From NCBI GenBank assembly GCA_040398425.1, contig JBBATZ010000014.1:1-64000 (forward strand): a stretch of 64,000 nt of DNA. Direction: 5' to 3'. The position numbers and the translations under genes are program-made. Of the stretch, positions 41,390 through 49,689 are shown in pieces. Source of the stretch: UBA7672 sp040398425. GTDB lineage: Bacteria; Pseudomonadota; Alphaproteobacteria; Caulobacterales; Hyphomonadaceae. Below the pieces are notes generated by a model, which ran no database searches, was not told where the DNA came from, and was given only the letters and a program-made list of their open reading frames with translations. Numbering within the stretch: the stretch's first letter is position 1; each line of letters opens with the position of its first letter.

Positions 41390-42114
41390 CCCGCCTGCAG
41401 GAATTGCGGGGCCCCGCCCTCCTTCAGCATCACAGCCGTGAGAGGACCGCCGAAGCAGGCGCCCCTATCGATATTGATGCGGCGGAACTTGAACTCGGGC
41501 TCGAAACCCTTTGGCGTGTGGCCGTGGATGATGGTGATGCCTTTGAGCTCTTCGCGATCAGGCCAGTTGTCGTCGTTGAAGAAACGGTCGGAACGCGTCC
41601 AGAGATAGGTGCGCTCGGATTCATTGGGAAAGGTGAGTGGCTCAATGCCGGCGTGCACGAAGACCAGCTTCCGGTCAGCCGCCTGATGGATCAGCGGCAG
41701 GCGGCGCATCCAGGTCATATGCTCGCGGGGGATTGTCTCGCGCCAATGCGCATCGGCAAGTCCGGGTCCGCCAGCATAGCTATCGGCTGTTTCCGCGCCG
41801 CCCTGAGTCCACCACGATCCATCATCGCCTGCAGGGTCTGAAGCGTCATAGGCGTCGAGCATCATCTGCGCGTGATTGCCCATCAGCGAGATCACGCGGA
41901 ATTTTCCGCTGCCATCGAACAGTGCTTCGAGCGCGAGGATTGCTTCGATCACACCGTGACTGTCGGGCCCGCGATCAACGAAGTCGCCGAGGTGGACGAT
42001 GCAGGCGGGGAGCTTTTCGAAGGCGATGCGATCGATAATGGACTCATGCAGCCAGCGCAGCTTGTCTGCTTCGCCGTGCACGTCGCCGATTGCGAAATAG
42101 AGTGTCGCAGCCAT
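41386..42114 (-). CDS. Calcineurin-like serine/threonine phosphoesterase
   Basis: A 242-residue metallophosphoesterase of the PPP type. The signature motifs are FAIGDVHGEADKL, VHLGDFVDRGPDSHGV and SLMGNHAQMML (the last usually reads GNHE). A late metal histidine is in IIHGHTPKGFEPEF. These ligands bind two metal ions. It may dephosphorylate proteins or cleave diadenosine tetraphosphate; the two cannot be separated from sequence. It follows the Hpt-like gene by 72 bases on the same strand. Confidence 0.9.
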   Translation of the reverse strand: MAATLYFAIGDVHGEADKLRWLHESIIDRIAFEKLPACIVHLGDFVDRGPDSHGVIEAILALEALFDGSGKFRVISLMGNHAQMMLDAYDASDPAGDDGSWWTQGGAETADSYAGGPGLADAHWRETIPREHMTWMRRLPLIHQAADRKLVFVHAGIEPLTFPNESERTYLWTRSDRFFNDDNWPDREELKGITIIHGHTPKGFEPEFKFRRINIDRGACFGGPLTAVMLKEGGAPQFLQAG

Positions 42115-42186
42115 GCCTTCCTGCCTTCAGCGGTCAGGGGTGAGCCCCTTTTCCGCTGCCTGCAAGTGGCCTCCAGCTGGCAGAGA

Positions 42187-42573
42187 TCAGGCGTGGATGC
42201 TGGCCAGCTTGGCGAGGATAGCGACGCCCTGCGGGCCGCCATCGCCGCGCACATCCTTGGCGTGCAGGGCGACCAGGGCGGCGAGGTGGGCCCTTGCGAT
42301 CATGAGCATCTTGTCATCGAGCGGGTTGGCGCCCTTGCGCAGCGTCTCAATCAGCCCGCGCGCGATCTTGCCGAGCAGGGGATAACCCAGCACGCCAGCG
42401 AGACCCGCCATATCGTGCATTGGCGCGTATATTGTCTCAAGTGCGAGCGAGCGAGGCGTTGCGCCGTTGACGGCTTGCTGCAGGGTTTCAAGCTGGCCCT
42501 TGACCTGCGCCGACCATTCGGCGCGGGCAGCTTCCCATTCAGGTGACGTCGTCGGATCAACGGATGCGCTCAT
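42187..42573 (-). CDS. Hpt-like phosphotransfer protein
   Basis: A 128-residue helical protein with a motif PMHDMAGLAGVLGYPLLGKIA, in which His53 and the following glycine pattern resemble the histidine phosphotransfer domain signature H-x-x-x-G-x-A. The rest is helical with no other domain. The histidine would carry a phosphate in a phosphorelay. The partner is unknown and no hybrid kinase is adjacent. ATG at 42573 is chosen; the frame upstream to 42909 passes through the non-coding region. Confidence 0.65.
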   Translation of the reverse strand: MSASVDPTTSPEWEAARAEWSAQVKGQLETLQQAVNGATPRSLALETIYAPMHDMAGLAGVLGYPLLGKIARGLIETLRKGANPLDDKMLMIARAHLAALVALHAKDVRGDGGPQGVAILAKLASIHA

Positions 42574-42947
42574 GGTATGCCTTAACCCCCCCACTGAATC
42601 CGACGCGCCAGTCAGCTGTCTGATGGCTGTCTGACGCCGCCTGTAAATCACGGACAGGGTTTCCTGCGCATGAAGCGCGGGACGGTATTTTCCCGGTGTC
42701 CGGAAAAAATGCACAAATCCCGAGCCGCGGCGAATCTGACCCCGAATTGTTAAGACAATCCTTCCCGGAAACCGCTTGAGCCACGCAATTGCTGGACAAT
42801 TCCGGTTAAGATTTTCGGGAACAATCTGGCGCCGGACTTGCGACCTGAATTGCGAAATCGCTTCGGCGGCTTCGCATGGCAAACCTCTCCTCAAAACCCG
42901 CGGGACCAATCCCCGCGGGTTTTTCTCTGGGTCGGCCAGCTATGGAG
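42574..42947. other. Non-coding stretch between Hpt-like gene and rarD
   Basis: This 374-base region has no convincing gene. It contains the hairpin terminator described separately. The plus-strand sequence before that hairpin has a pyrimidine-rich CCTCTCCTC, resembling anti-Shine-Dalgarno loops of some alphaproteobacterial small RNAs. No clear promoter was found. The minus-strand part nearest 42573 should carry the promoter of the Hpt-like gene. Confidence 0.5.
42894..42924. terminator. Hairpin terminator, usable in both directions
   Basis: AAACCCGCGGG (42894-42904) pairs with CCCGCGGGTTT (42912-42922) around ACCAATC. On the minus strand a T-run follows the stem and would end rarD. On the plus strand a longer T-run (TTTTTCTCT) follows, but no plus-strand gene is known upstream. 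Confidence 0.8.
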
Positions 42948-43874
42948 TCAGTCCGCTGCGGCCACAGGCGCGACAGCCGGGATCACCTCAGGCGCAACAG
43001 GGCGGGACGGGCGGCCCGCGAGCGTGAACATGATCACCCCCAGCCAGATCAGACCGAAGGTAACCGCGTGGACCATGGTGAAGTGTTCGCCCATTGCGAG
43101 GCCAATCAGAAACTGAATGCTGGGCGCGATGTATTGCAGGATGCCGATGGTCGACAGGCGCAGGCGGCGTGCGCCCATCGCAAACAGGATCAACGGCGTC
43201 GCCGTCAGCGGACCGGCCAGCAGGAGAAGCGCAACAAACACGGGCTCGCCTGACCCGAAGGCGAGGGTCCCCGCCGGCAGGAAGAAGAGAAGATAGAGCA
43301 GGGCTACAGGCGCGAGCCAAAGCGCCTCCATGCCAAAACCGATGCGGCTGTCGACGGCAGTTGTCTTGCGTATTGCGCCGTAGATGGCGAACGAGAAAGC
43401 CAGCGAGAGCGAGACCCACGGAAACTGGCCTACGACCAGCGTCTGGTTCAGCACGCCAAGTGCCGCGATCACAAGGGCGACGAGCTGCAGCGGTCTGAAT
43501 CGCTCGCCGAAGAAGATGGCCGCGAACAGGAAGACGACCAGCGGATTGATGAAATAGCCGAGGCTGCCTTCAAGCACGCGATGGCTGGTGACGGCCCAGA
43601 TGTAGATCGTCCAGTTGGTCGCGATCGCGAGGCTGGAGCCGAGCAGGGTGAACAGCAGGCGTGGCTGTCGCGTGAGGCTGGCGAACTCGCCAAGCTTCCC
43701 GGCGGCAGCCACGAGGATGAACGCGGTCGGCACTGACCAGATGATCCGGTGGGCCAGGATGGTCAGCGGCGGCATCGCTCCGAGAAACTGGAAATAGAGC
43801 GGCAGGAAGCCCCACACGCCGTAGGCCGCCATGGCGGCGAATAGTCCTGCGCGGGCTTCAGTGTTCGTGGGCAT
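42948..43874 (-). CDS. rarD: RarD-like EamA transporter
   Basis: A 308-residue membrane protein with ten helices of the EamA family, RarD subgroup. The signature is AAYGVWGFLPLYFQFLGAMPPLTILAHRIIWS at the N-terminus (read in parts: MAAYGVWGFLPLYF and LTILAHRIIWSVP), and the second half ends in the typical FVHAVTF-like TMVHAVTFGLIWLGVIMF. RarD proteins are associated with chloramphenicol sensitivity in Pseudomonas, but the natural substrate is unknown. The gene is monocistronic, closed by the hairpin after it. Confidence 0.9.
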   Translation of the reverse strand: MPTNTEARAGLFAAMAAYGVWGFLPLYFQFLGAMPPLTILAHRIIWSVPTAFILVAAAGKLGEFASLTRQPRLLFTLLGSSLAIATNWTIYIWAVTSHRVLEGSLGYFINPLVVFLFAAIFFGERFRPLQLVALVIAALGVLNQTLVVGQFPWVSLSLAFSFAIYGAIRKTTAVDSRIGFGMEALWLAPVALLYLLFFLPAGTLAFGSGEPVFVALLLLAGPLTATPLILFAMGARRLRLSTIGILQYIAPSIQFLIGLAMGEHFTMVHAVTFGLIWLGVIMFTLAGRPSRPVAPEVIPAVAPVAAAD

Positions 43875-43979
43875 CGCGGCTAGATAGGCTGGTTCTTCCC
43901 ACGCCGTAACCGGCAGGCAGGCGATAGTTTCTCAACGATCCCGGAGAATTTCTCCTGGCGGCGTAGATGCGGCGCGGCG

Positions 43980-45059
43980 CTAGTCCTTGTCCTTGGTCTC
44001 CACCGCACGCGCCTCAGCGCTCATGCTCACACCGATGACGCCAGGAAACGCGCCGCGGTTGAGCAGGAGTTCAGCGCATTGCACCGCGCACATGGCCCCG
44101 CCATTGCGCAGGTCGTCCGCCACGATCCACATGGCAAGGCCGTTCTCGACGGTCGGGTCGTCACGGACGCGGCAGACATAGGTGGCCCACTCACCAACCG
44201 CGCCGATCGGCGTCTCGTAGCCGTCCTCTTCCTCGCGCCGGTCGATCAGGAGGATGCCAGGCGATTCACGCAGCAGGGCGCGGGCTTCTTCTGCCGACAT
44301 GGGCTGGGCCAGTTCGATGTGGACCGCTTCGCCGATGCTGACGAAGGTCGGCACCCGCACGCAGGTCGCGACCACCTGGATGTCGTTGTCGACGATCTTC
44401 CGCGTCTCTGCGGAGAGGCGCCATTCTTCCTCGGTGAAGCCGTCATCCATCACCTCGTCGATCGACGGGATGACGTTGAAGGCGATTTGACGCGGAAACT
44501 CTTTCGGCTCGGGCGACTGGTTTACGTAGATGCCCTTGGTCTGCACCCACAGCTCGTCGATGGCGCGCTGGCCTTCGCCCGAGACAGACTGGTAGGTCGC
44601 CACCACCACGCGCAGGACGCCGACCGCGTCATGCAGCGGCTTCAGCGTGCGGACGAGCTGGCAGGTTGCGCCATCCGGCACGGCGATGATGTTGCGCTTG
44701 GTGTAGCCTTCGATGGCGGCACCATTGACCTCCGGCACCATCAGCGGGACCTGCGGATCATTGCGGAAGGCGCGCGAGGTGTCGATGACGATGCAGCCGG
44801 CTGCAGAAATGGCGTTGCCGTACTTGCGGGCGGCCTGGTCGCCCGTGGCCATGAAGCAGAGCTGGATGGTCGTGAAGTCAAATTCATCGACGTCACGCGC
44901 CTTCAGCGTGGCGTCGCCGAAGCTGATCTCCGAGCCCATCATCTTGCGGGAGGCAAGCGCGATGACCTCGGTGGCCGGGAAGCCCCGTTCAGCGAGAATG
45001 CCGAGGATTTCCCGGCCCACCATGCCGGTTGCTCCAAGAACTGCGATCTTCAACGCCAT
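43980..45059 (-). CDS. asd: Aspartate-semialdehyde dehydrogenase
   Basis: Asd reduces aspartyl phosphate to the semialdehyde in lysine, methionine and threonine synthesis. The 359-residue protein has the NADP motif LKIAVLGATGMVGREILGIL and the catalytic cysteine in VPDGATCQLVRTLKPLHD, near residue 134. The substrate-binding histidine is in the late segment EAVHIELAQPMS. ATG at 45059 is chosen because the Rossmann strand begins there and GGAGA lies upstream. It stands between rarD and a divergent SnoaL-like gene. Confidence 0.95.
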   Translation of the reverse strand: MALKIAVLGATGMVGREILGILAERGFPATEVIALASRKMMGSEISFGDATLKARDVDEFDFTTIQLCFMATGDQAARKYGNAISAAGCIVIDTSRAFRNDPQVPLMVPEVNGAAIEGYTKRNIIAVPDGATCQLVRTLKPLHDAVGVLRVVVATYQSVSGEGQRAIDELWVQTKGIYVNQSPEPKEFPRQIAFNVIPSIDEVMDDGFTEEEWRLSAETRKIVDNDIQVVATCVRVPTFVSIGEAVHIELAQPMSAEEARALLRESPGILLIDRREEEDGYETPIGAVGEWATYVCRVRDDPTVENGLAMWIVADDLRNGGAMCAVQCAELLLNRGAFPGVIGVSMSAEARAVETKDKD

Positions 45060-45275
45060 GCCCGTCTCCTTCTGCGTGCAACGCATATAGGTGTTCGTCG
45101 TGTTGTGGTCACATTCGTGCGGTTTGCTGGCCGCGTTAGCCCGTTGGCTGGGCGGCGCGTATCAGCCGCACCGCCGGAATGCCTGGTCCAGTTGCCTCAA
45201 ATCAGTCCGCGAGCCTAGAGGATGCGGACGGATTCGTGCGGCTGGGGCCCGCTGAACGGGCGATTGGGAGTTGGA

Positions 45276-45653
45276 ATGTCGGACCTTGCCGCGCTCGTGC
45301 GACGCAATGTCGACCGTTACAATTCGAACGATGTGGACGGCATGCTCGATTGCTGTGCCGACGATGTGATCTTCGAGACGATCACCAATCCAGGCGGCAT
45401 GATCCGGCTGAACGGCAAGGTCGAGATGCGGGAGATCATCGAGGCGACCACGCGGGCCTTCCGCGAGCGCCGGCACGAGGTCGTCAGCATTCTGGTCGAC
45501 GGCGAAAAAGCTGCGGCGGAGACGGTTTTTTCCGGTGTTGCGGCGACGGAGCTGGGACAGCATGTCAGGCCGGGCGAGCATATCTCGATCCGGGGGGCGA
45601 CCATGTTCGAACAGCGCGACAACAAGCTGGCGCGGATCTGCGACTACAGCTGA
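45276..45653 (+). CDS. SnoaL/NTF2-like protein
   Basis: A 125-residue protein of the SnoaL-like NTF2 fold. The start LAALVRRNVDRYNSNDVDGMLDCCADDVIFET is typical, with later strands ERRHEVVSILVDGEKAAAETV. Members are small ketosteroid-isomerase-like enzymes or binding proteins. ATG at 45276 has GGGAG six bases upstream. Two adjacent cysteines (CC) lie near residue 26. It converges on the VOC gene with three bases between. Confidence 0.8.
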   Translation: MSDLAALVRRNVDRYNSNDVDGMLDCCADDVIFETITNPGGMIRLNGKVEMREIIEATTRAFRERRHEVVSILVDGEKAAAETVFSGVAATELGQHVRPGEHISIRGATMFEQRDNKLARICDYS

Positions 45654-45656
45654 CCC

Positions 45657-45998
45657 CTACTTTTCACTCCAGACGCCCATTTCATTTCCGCCGGGCTCGC
45701 GGAAGTGGAAGCGGCGGCCGCCGGAAAACGCAAAGATCGGCTGGGTGATCGTGCCCCCTGCGGTGGTCACGGCTATCTCGGCAGCTTCGAGATCATCGGT
45801 CTTCAGGATCACCAGCGGCGCGGCGGAGGTTTCGGCCGGGTCGCTCTGGATGCCGCCATCGAGGCCGGCATTGGTCATCGCCGCGTAGGTCGGGCCGTAG
45901 TCCTGGAATGACCAGTCGAACGCCCTGGCGAAGAAGCCCTTGCTGGCGGCGAGATCGCCGCTGGCAAATTCCACATAGTCGATCTTGAGAAGGGTCAT
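45657..45998 (-). CDS. VOC-family protein
   Basis: A 113-residue single glyoxalase-like domain, of the type with alternating SGDLAASKGFFARAFDWSF and a closing GRRFHFREPGGNEMGVWSE. The usual metal histidine at the first position is replaced in VEFAS, so it may be a binding protein rather than an enzyme. ATG at 45998 is preferred over 46052. It lies between a convergent SnoaL-like gene and leuB. Confidence 0.8.
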   Translation of the reverse strand: MTLLKIDYVEFASGDLAASKGFFARAFDWSFQDYGPTYAAMTNAGLDGGIQSDPAETSAAPLVILKTDDLEAAEIAVTTAGGTITQPIFAFSGGRRFHFREPGGNEMGVWSEK

Positions 45999-46078
45999 GC
46001 GCGCGCCTTTTTGTTCCTGATATGTTCTAGACGTTGCGGCGGGGCGCTTCAAGAGTGGTGGCGAATGTTTCGCGCGCT

Positions 46079-47155
46079 CTAGAGGTGTTTGAGAATTGCG
46101 TCGGCCATCTGGCGGGTCGACAGTGTGCCGCTAAGGTCGGCGGTGCGCGCGCCGTCGACCAGCGCCTTGTTGACCGCGTTGAAGATGCGGTCGGCGGTTT
46201 CGGGCCGGCCGAGGCTCCAGCGCATCACCATCTCGAGGGACAGGATCGCGGCGATCGGATTGGCGAGGCCCTTGCCGGCGATGTCGGGCGCGGAGCCGTG
46301 CACCGGCTCGTATAGACCCGGCACGCCGGGGTCGCCCAGCGCGGCTGACGGCAGCATGCCGATCGAGCCAGTCAGCATGGCAGCTTCGTCCGAGAGGATG
46401 TCGCCGAACAGGTTGTCTGCCAGCAGGACGTTGATGTCCTTCGGCGCTTTTACGAGGTGCATGGCGGCGGCGTCTGCCAGCATGTGATCAAGCTTCACGT
46501 CTGCGTACTGTTCAGCGTGCAGCTTCGTCACTTCCTCGCGCCAGAGCAGGCCGGAATCCATGACGTTGGATTTCTCGCAGGAGAGTACGCCGGCAAATTT
46601 GCTGTTACGGACGCGGCCACGCGCCAGTTCGAAGGCGCGGGCTGCGACGCGGCGGATTTCGCTGGTCGTGTAGCTCTGCGTGTCGACGCCGCGGCGTTCG
46701 CCATTGGGCAGGGTCTCGATCGTCTTGGGCTGGCCGAAATAGACGCCGGAGGTCAGCTCCCGCACGATCATGATGTCGAGGCCTTCGACCAGTTCCTTCT
46801 TCAGCGCGGAGGCGCCAGCAAGGGACGGGAAGCAGAAGGCCGGACGCAGGTTAGCGTAGACGTCGAGATTCTTGCGCATCGCCAGAAGCGCAGCCTCCGG
46901 GCGCTTGTCGCGCGGAACACGGTCCCATTGCGGGCCGCCGACGGCGCCCATCAGGATAGCGTCCGACTTGCGGGCCTGCGCCATCACCTCGTCGGTCAGC
47001 GGCGTGCCGAACTGATCGTAGGAGACGCCGCCGAAGAAGGCGGAGTTGATCTGCAGGTCGGGCGCGACAAGCACGGCGACGCGACGCGCTTCCTCGGTCA
47101 CTTCCGGGCCGATGCCGTCGCCGGGCAGAAGCAGCAGGGATTGCACGTTGGTCAT
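46079..47155 (-). CDS. leuB: 3-isopropylmalate dehydrogenase
   Basis: LeuB oxidises and decarboxylates 3-isopropylmalate to 2-ketoisocaproate in leucine synthesis. The 358-residue protein starts with LLLLPGDGIGPEVTEEARRV and contains IVRELTSGVYFGQPK, the NAD-site motif EPVHGSAPDIAGKGLANPIA and LLADNLFGDILSDEAAMLTG with the metal aspartates. ATG at 47155 is chosen from the motif position; the open frame to 47314 overlaps the neighbouring LysR gene. leuC and leuD are on the same strand, but 3 and 15 kb away. Confidence 0.97.
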   Translation of the reverse strand: MTNVQSLLLLPGDGIGPEVTEEARRVAVLVAPDLQINSAFFGGVSYDQFGTPLTDEVMAQARKSDAILMGAVGGPQWDRVPRDKRPEAALLAMRKNLDVYANLRPAFCFPSLAGASALKKELVEGLDIMIVRELTSGVYFGQPKTIETLPNGERRGVDTQSYTTSEIRRVAARAFELARGRVRNSKFAGVLSCEKSNVMDSGLLWREEVTKLHAEQYADVKLDHMLADAAAMHLVKAPKDINVLLADNLFGDILSDEAAMLTGSIGMLPSAALGDPGVPGLYEPVHGSAPDIAGKGLANPIAAILSLEMVMRWSLGRPETADRIFNAVNKALVDGARTADLSGTLSTRQMADAILKHL

Positions 47156-47186
47156 AGCGTCGTTTCCGTCTTGATTGCGAGGCGTC

Positions 47187-48146
47187 TTAGGCCGTTTCAG
47201 CGCGACGGGAAACCCGCTCGCCGTTCGCGGCCATGGTTCGGCCGCCGACTTCGCGGATGACCTCGCGAATCCATGCCAGGACAGGATCTGCCGCCCGCAC
47301 GTGACTCCATACAAAGGTCAGGTCGAGATCCGTGTCTGGGAGGGGCGGTTCTTTCAGGATCAGGCCGAATGTATCGGCGAAACGCGTGGCGAAGGCGCGA
47401 CTCACCGTCGTCGCCAGGTCGGTCTGCGACACCGCGGACAGGGCGGCCATGAAGTGCGGCGTTACCAGCGCCATACGGCGTTTGACGCCGGTCCGCGCCA
47501 GCTGGGCGTCCAGTTCCGACCCCGCATCGCCGAAGATCGAGATGCCGACGTGATCAACGCGGCCATAGTCCTCGACTGTCCATTTCCGCTTGGCCATGGG
47601 ATGCCCGCTTCGCAGGACGAGGGCGAGCCTGTCGCGTGCGAACGGCGCGCTGCGGGCGCCCGGCGGCAGAGGCGTGTTCGATTGCGCAAACGCCAGATCC
47701 AGCCGGCCAGTTTCGATCCGCTCCACCAGATCCGGGCCATAGCCTTCGAAGCGAATGTCGATGCCGGGCGCTTCCTTCGCTAGCCGCGCCATCAAGGCCG
47801 GCGCAAGCAGGATGGTGTGGATGTCGATGCCTGCGATCCGGACCGTGCGTTCGGTCGTGGCCGGGTCGAAGCCGGGATCGCGAAAAACCGCCTTCACATG
47901 GTCAAGCGTGGTGGCGAGCTGTACCGACAACGCGGTCGCGCGTGGGCTCAGCGCATAGCCGCCGCCGGGCGCACGGACGAGGAGCGGATCGCCGAGGACG
48001 TCGCGGAGCCTGGCGAGCGCCCTGCTCATGGCGGGCTGGCTGAGGCCGACCTCGTGCGCGGCATGGCTGACGTTTCGCCGCTTCAGCAGGGCTTCGAGCG
48101 CCGGAAGCAGGTTGAGGTCGATCGCCGAGATATTCACTTCACGCAT
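47187..48146 (-). CDS. LysR-family transcriptional regulator
   Basis: A 319-residue regulator with the LysR winged helix at the N-terminus (LNLLPALEALLKRRNVSHAA and LSQPAMSRALARLRDVLGDP) and a periplasmic-binding-protein-like effector domain. It resembles the NodD/PcpR-type subgroup, which often controls catabolic or detoxification genes. It is divergent from an epimerase-like gene with a dyad between the starts (48154-48177), and this gene is its probable target. ATG at 48146 is preferred over upstream codons. Confidence 0.92.
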   Translation of the reverse strand: MREVNISAIDLNLLPALEALLKRRNVSHAAHEVGLSQPAMSRALARLRDVLGDPLLVRAPGGGYALSPRATALSVQLATTLDHVKAVFRDPGFDPATTERTVRIAGIDIHTILLAPALMARLAKEAPGIDIRFEGYGPDLVERIETGRLDLAFAQSNTPLPPGARSAPFARDRLALVLRSGHPMAKRKWTVEDYGRVDHVGISIFGDAGSELDAQLARTGVKRRMALVTPHFMAALSAVSQTDLATTVSRAFATRFADTFGLILKEPPLPDTDLDLTFVWSHVRAADPVLAWIREVIREVGGRTMAANGERVSRRAETA

Positions 48147-48153
48147 TACAGAG

Positions 48154-48177
48154 ATACCAACTATGCATTTCTGGTAT
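48154..48177. promoter_or_regulatory. LysR-type operator
   Basis: ATACCA (48154-48159) and TGGTAT (48172-48177) form an inverted repeat with a 12-base spacer, eight bases before the LysR start and between the divergent genes. The spacing and the T-N11-A style agree with LysR binding sites. Other half sites were not evident. Confidence 0.6.
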
Positions 48178-48223
48178 GGTGAGGCCGGGCGTATGTTGCT
48201 GTCAACAAGCCATGGAGACCGCA

Positions 48224-49234
48224 ATGATCAACACAAAGGGACTGATTACCGTCTTCGGCTACGGCCCCACGGGAGAGGCCACCGTCGAGCGCCTGCTGGC
48301 GCGGGGTCAGGCGGTGCGTGTGGCGCAGCGCAAGCGGCCCGCAAATCTTCCTGCCGGCGTTTCCTTCATCAATTGCGATGCGCTCAATGCCGACGATGTG
48401 AAGCGGGCGATGGCGGGATCCGAGCAGGCGGTCATCACCGTCGGGTTCGAGTATACGAGCAAGGTCTGGCAGGAGGCCTGGCCGAAGGCGATGCGCAACT
48501 TCATCGCCGCGGCGGAGAGCGCGAACATCCGGGTGGTCATGATCGACAACCTGTACATGTACGGCCCGCAGGTTGAGCCGCTGCACGAAGACATGCCGCT
48601 GACCTCCTATGGCAAGAAGCCCGCAGTCCGCGCAGAGGTCACGCGCATGTGGCAAGCGGCTGCGCGCGCCGGTAAGATTCGCTGGGCCGCCCTGCGGGCG
48701 CCAGATTTCTACGGATCCGGCGTACGAAACTCGCAGCTGGGCGAGACTGCCCTGGCGCGAATGGCGCAGGGAAAGTCAGCGCAGATCCTGATGGCGCCCG
48801 ATCTGCTCCATGCGGTTGCCTATGTGCCAGACATTGGCCGCGCGGCCGTGACCCTGCTGGATGCTCCGGACGATGCGTTTAATCAGGTGTGGCACGTACC
48901 ATGCGCGCCGACGCGGACGCCGCGCGAACTGCTGCAGATCGGCGCTGATGCTGTCGGCAAGCCGCTGAAGCTGATGGCGATGCCGACGCTGATGCTGCGG
49001 GCCATCGGTCTGTTCTCCCCCTTCCTGCGCGAGTGCATCGAGATGCGCTTCACCTGGAACCGGCCTTACCATGTCGATGCGACCAAGTTTGGCCGTAGGT
49101 TCTGGTCTGATGCGACGCCGTTTGAAGTGGGCATTCCCGCTGCGATCCGCAGCTTCCCTGCAGCTGAGACAGCGCCGGTAAAGGCAAAAAAGAGCAGGGG
49201 ACACACCCCGGCCGCGACTACAGCCACGCCATAA
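48224..49234 (+). CDS. NAD-dependent epimerase/NmrA-like protein
   Basis: A 336-residue protein of the extended short-chain dehydrogenase superfamily. The nucleotide motif is ITVFGYGPTGEATVERLLARG, a G-x-G-x-x-G variant, and the following part has the atypical SDR layout with VVMIDNLYMYGPQVEPL near residue 110. It binds NAD(P) but is likely to lack a full catalytic triad, as in NmrA-like sensors. ATG at 48224 has GGAG six bases upstream. It is divergent from the LysR gene, which probably controls it. The substrate is unknown. Confidence 0.78.
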   Translation: MINTKGLITVFGYGPTGEATVERLLARGQAVRVAQRKRPANLPAGVSFINCDALNADDVKRAMAGSEQAVITVGFEYTSKVWQEAWPKAMRNFIAAAESANIRVVMIDNLYMYGPQVEPLHEDMPLTSYGKKPAVRAEVTRMWQAAARAGKIRWAALRAPDFYGSGVRNSQLGETALARMAQGKSAQILMAPDLLHAVAYVPDIGRAAVTLLDAPDDAFNQVWHVPCAPTRTPRELLQIGADAVGKPLKLMAMPTLMLRAIGLFSPFLRECIEMRFTWNRPYHVDATKFGRRFWSDATPFEVGIPAAIRSFPAAETAPVKAKKSRGHTPAATTATP

Positions 49235-49320
49235 AGCAGAGACGGGCTGTCCTACCCGCCCGGCAGGTGGATATGATCCGCCTGCCGGGATCGCCTTGGG
49301 CGACCGGGAGGGAGTGGGCG

Positions 49321-49686
49321 ATGGCGCTGTTCAATTTCGACTACAAGGACGATCCGCTGGCGTCGCACGCGAAGTTCGCGGGGCGGATGCTGGTCAATAT
49401 CTTCGTGGCGCTGGTTCTGGTCCTCATCGCGCTGGCGATCGGAATCTACGGATATGAGTCTACCGAAGGCATGCCCCTGATCGACGCCTTCCTCAATTCG
49501 GCGATGCTGCTGGGCGGGATGGGGCCAGTCGCGCCGGAGCTTTATACCGAGGCGGGCAAGTTGTTCGCGGGAATCTACGCAATCGGCTGTGGCCTCGTTC
49601 TGGTGCTGGTTTCAGGCATCGTGCTGGCGCCGGTGTTTCATCGCGTACTTCATGCGCTGCACGTCGATGATGACGAGAAGAGCTGA
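49321..49686 (+). CDS. Two-helix membrane protein, ion-channel-like layout
   Basis: A 121-residue protein with two long membrane segments (residues about 25-45 and 85-108). Between them is a short re-entrant-looking stretch NSAMLLGGMGPVAPELYTEAG, whose layout recalls the pore loop of two-helix potassium channels. The usual TVGYG filter is absent, so a channel function is only suggested. ATG at 49321 is preceded by GGGAGGGAG. It converges on the Sel1-type lipoprotein gene with three bases between. Confidence 0.65.
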   Translation: MALFNFDYKDDPLASHAKFAGRMLVNIFVALVLVLIALAIGIYGYESTEGMPLIDAFLNSAMLLGGMGPVAPELYTEAGKLFAGIYAIGCGLVLVLVSGIVLAPVFHRVLHALHVDDDEKS

Positions 49687-49689
49687 GGC

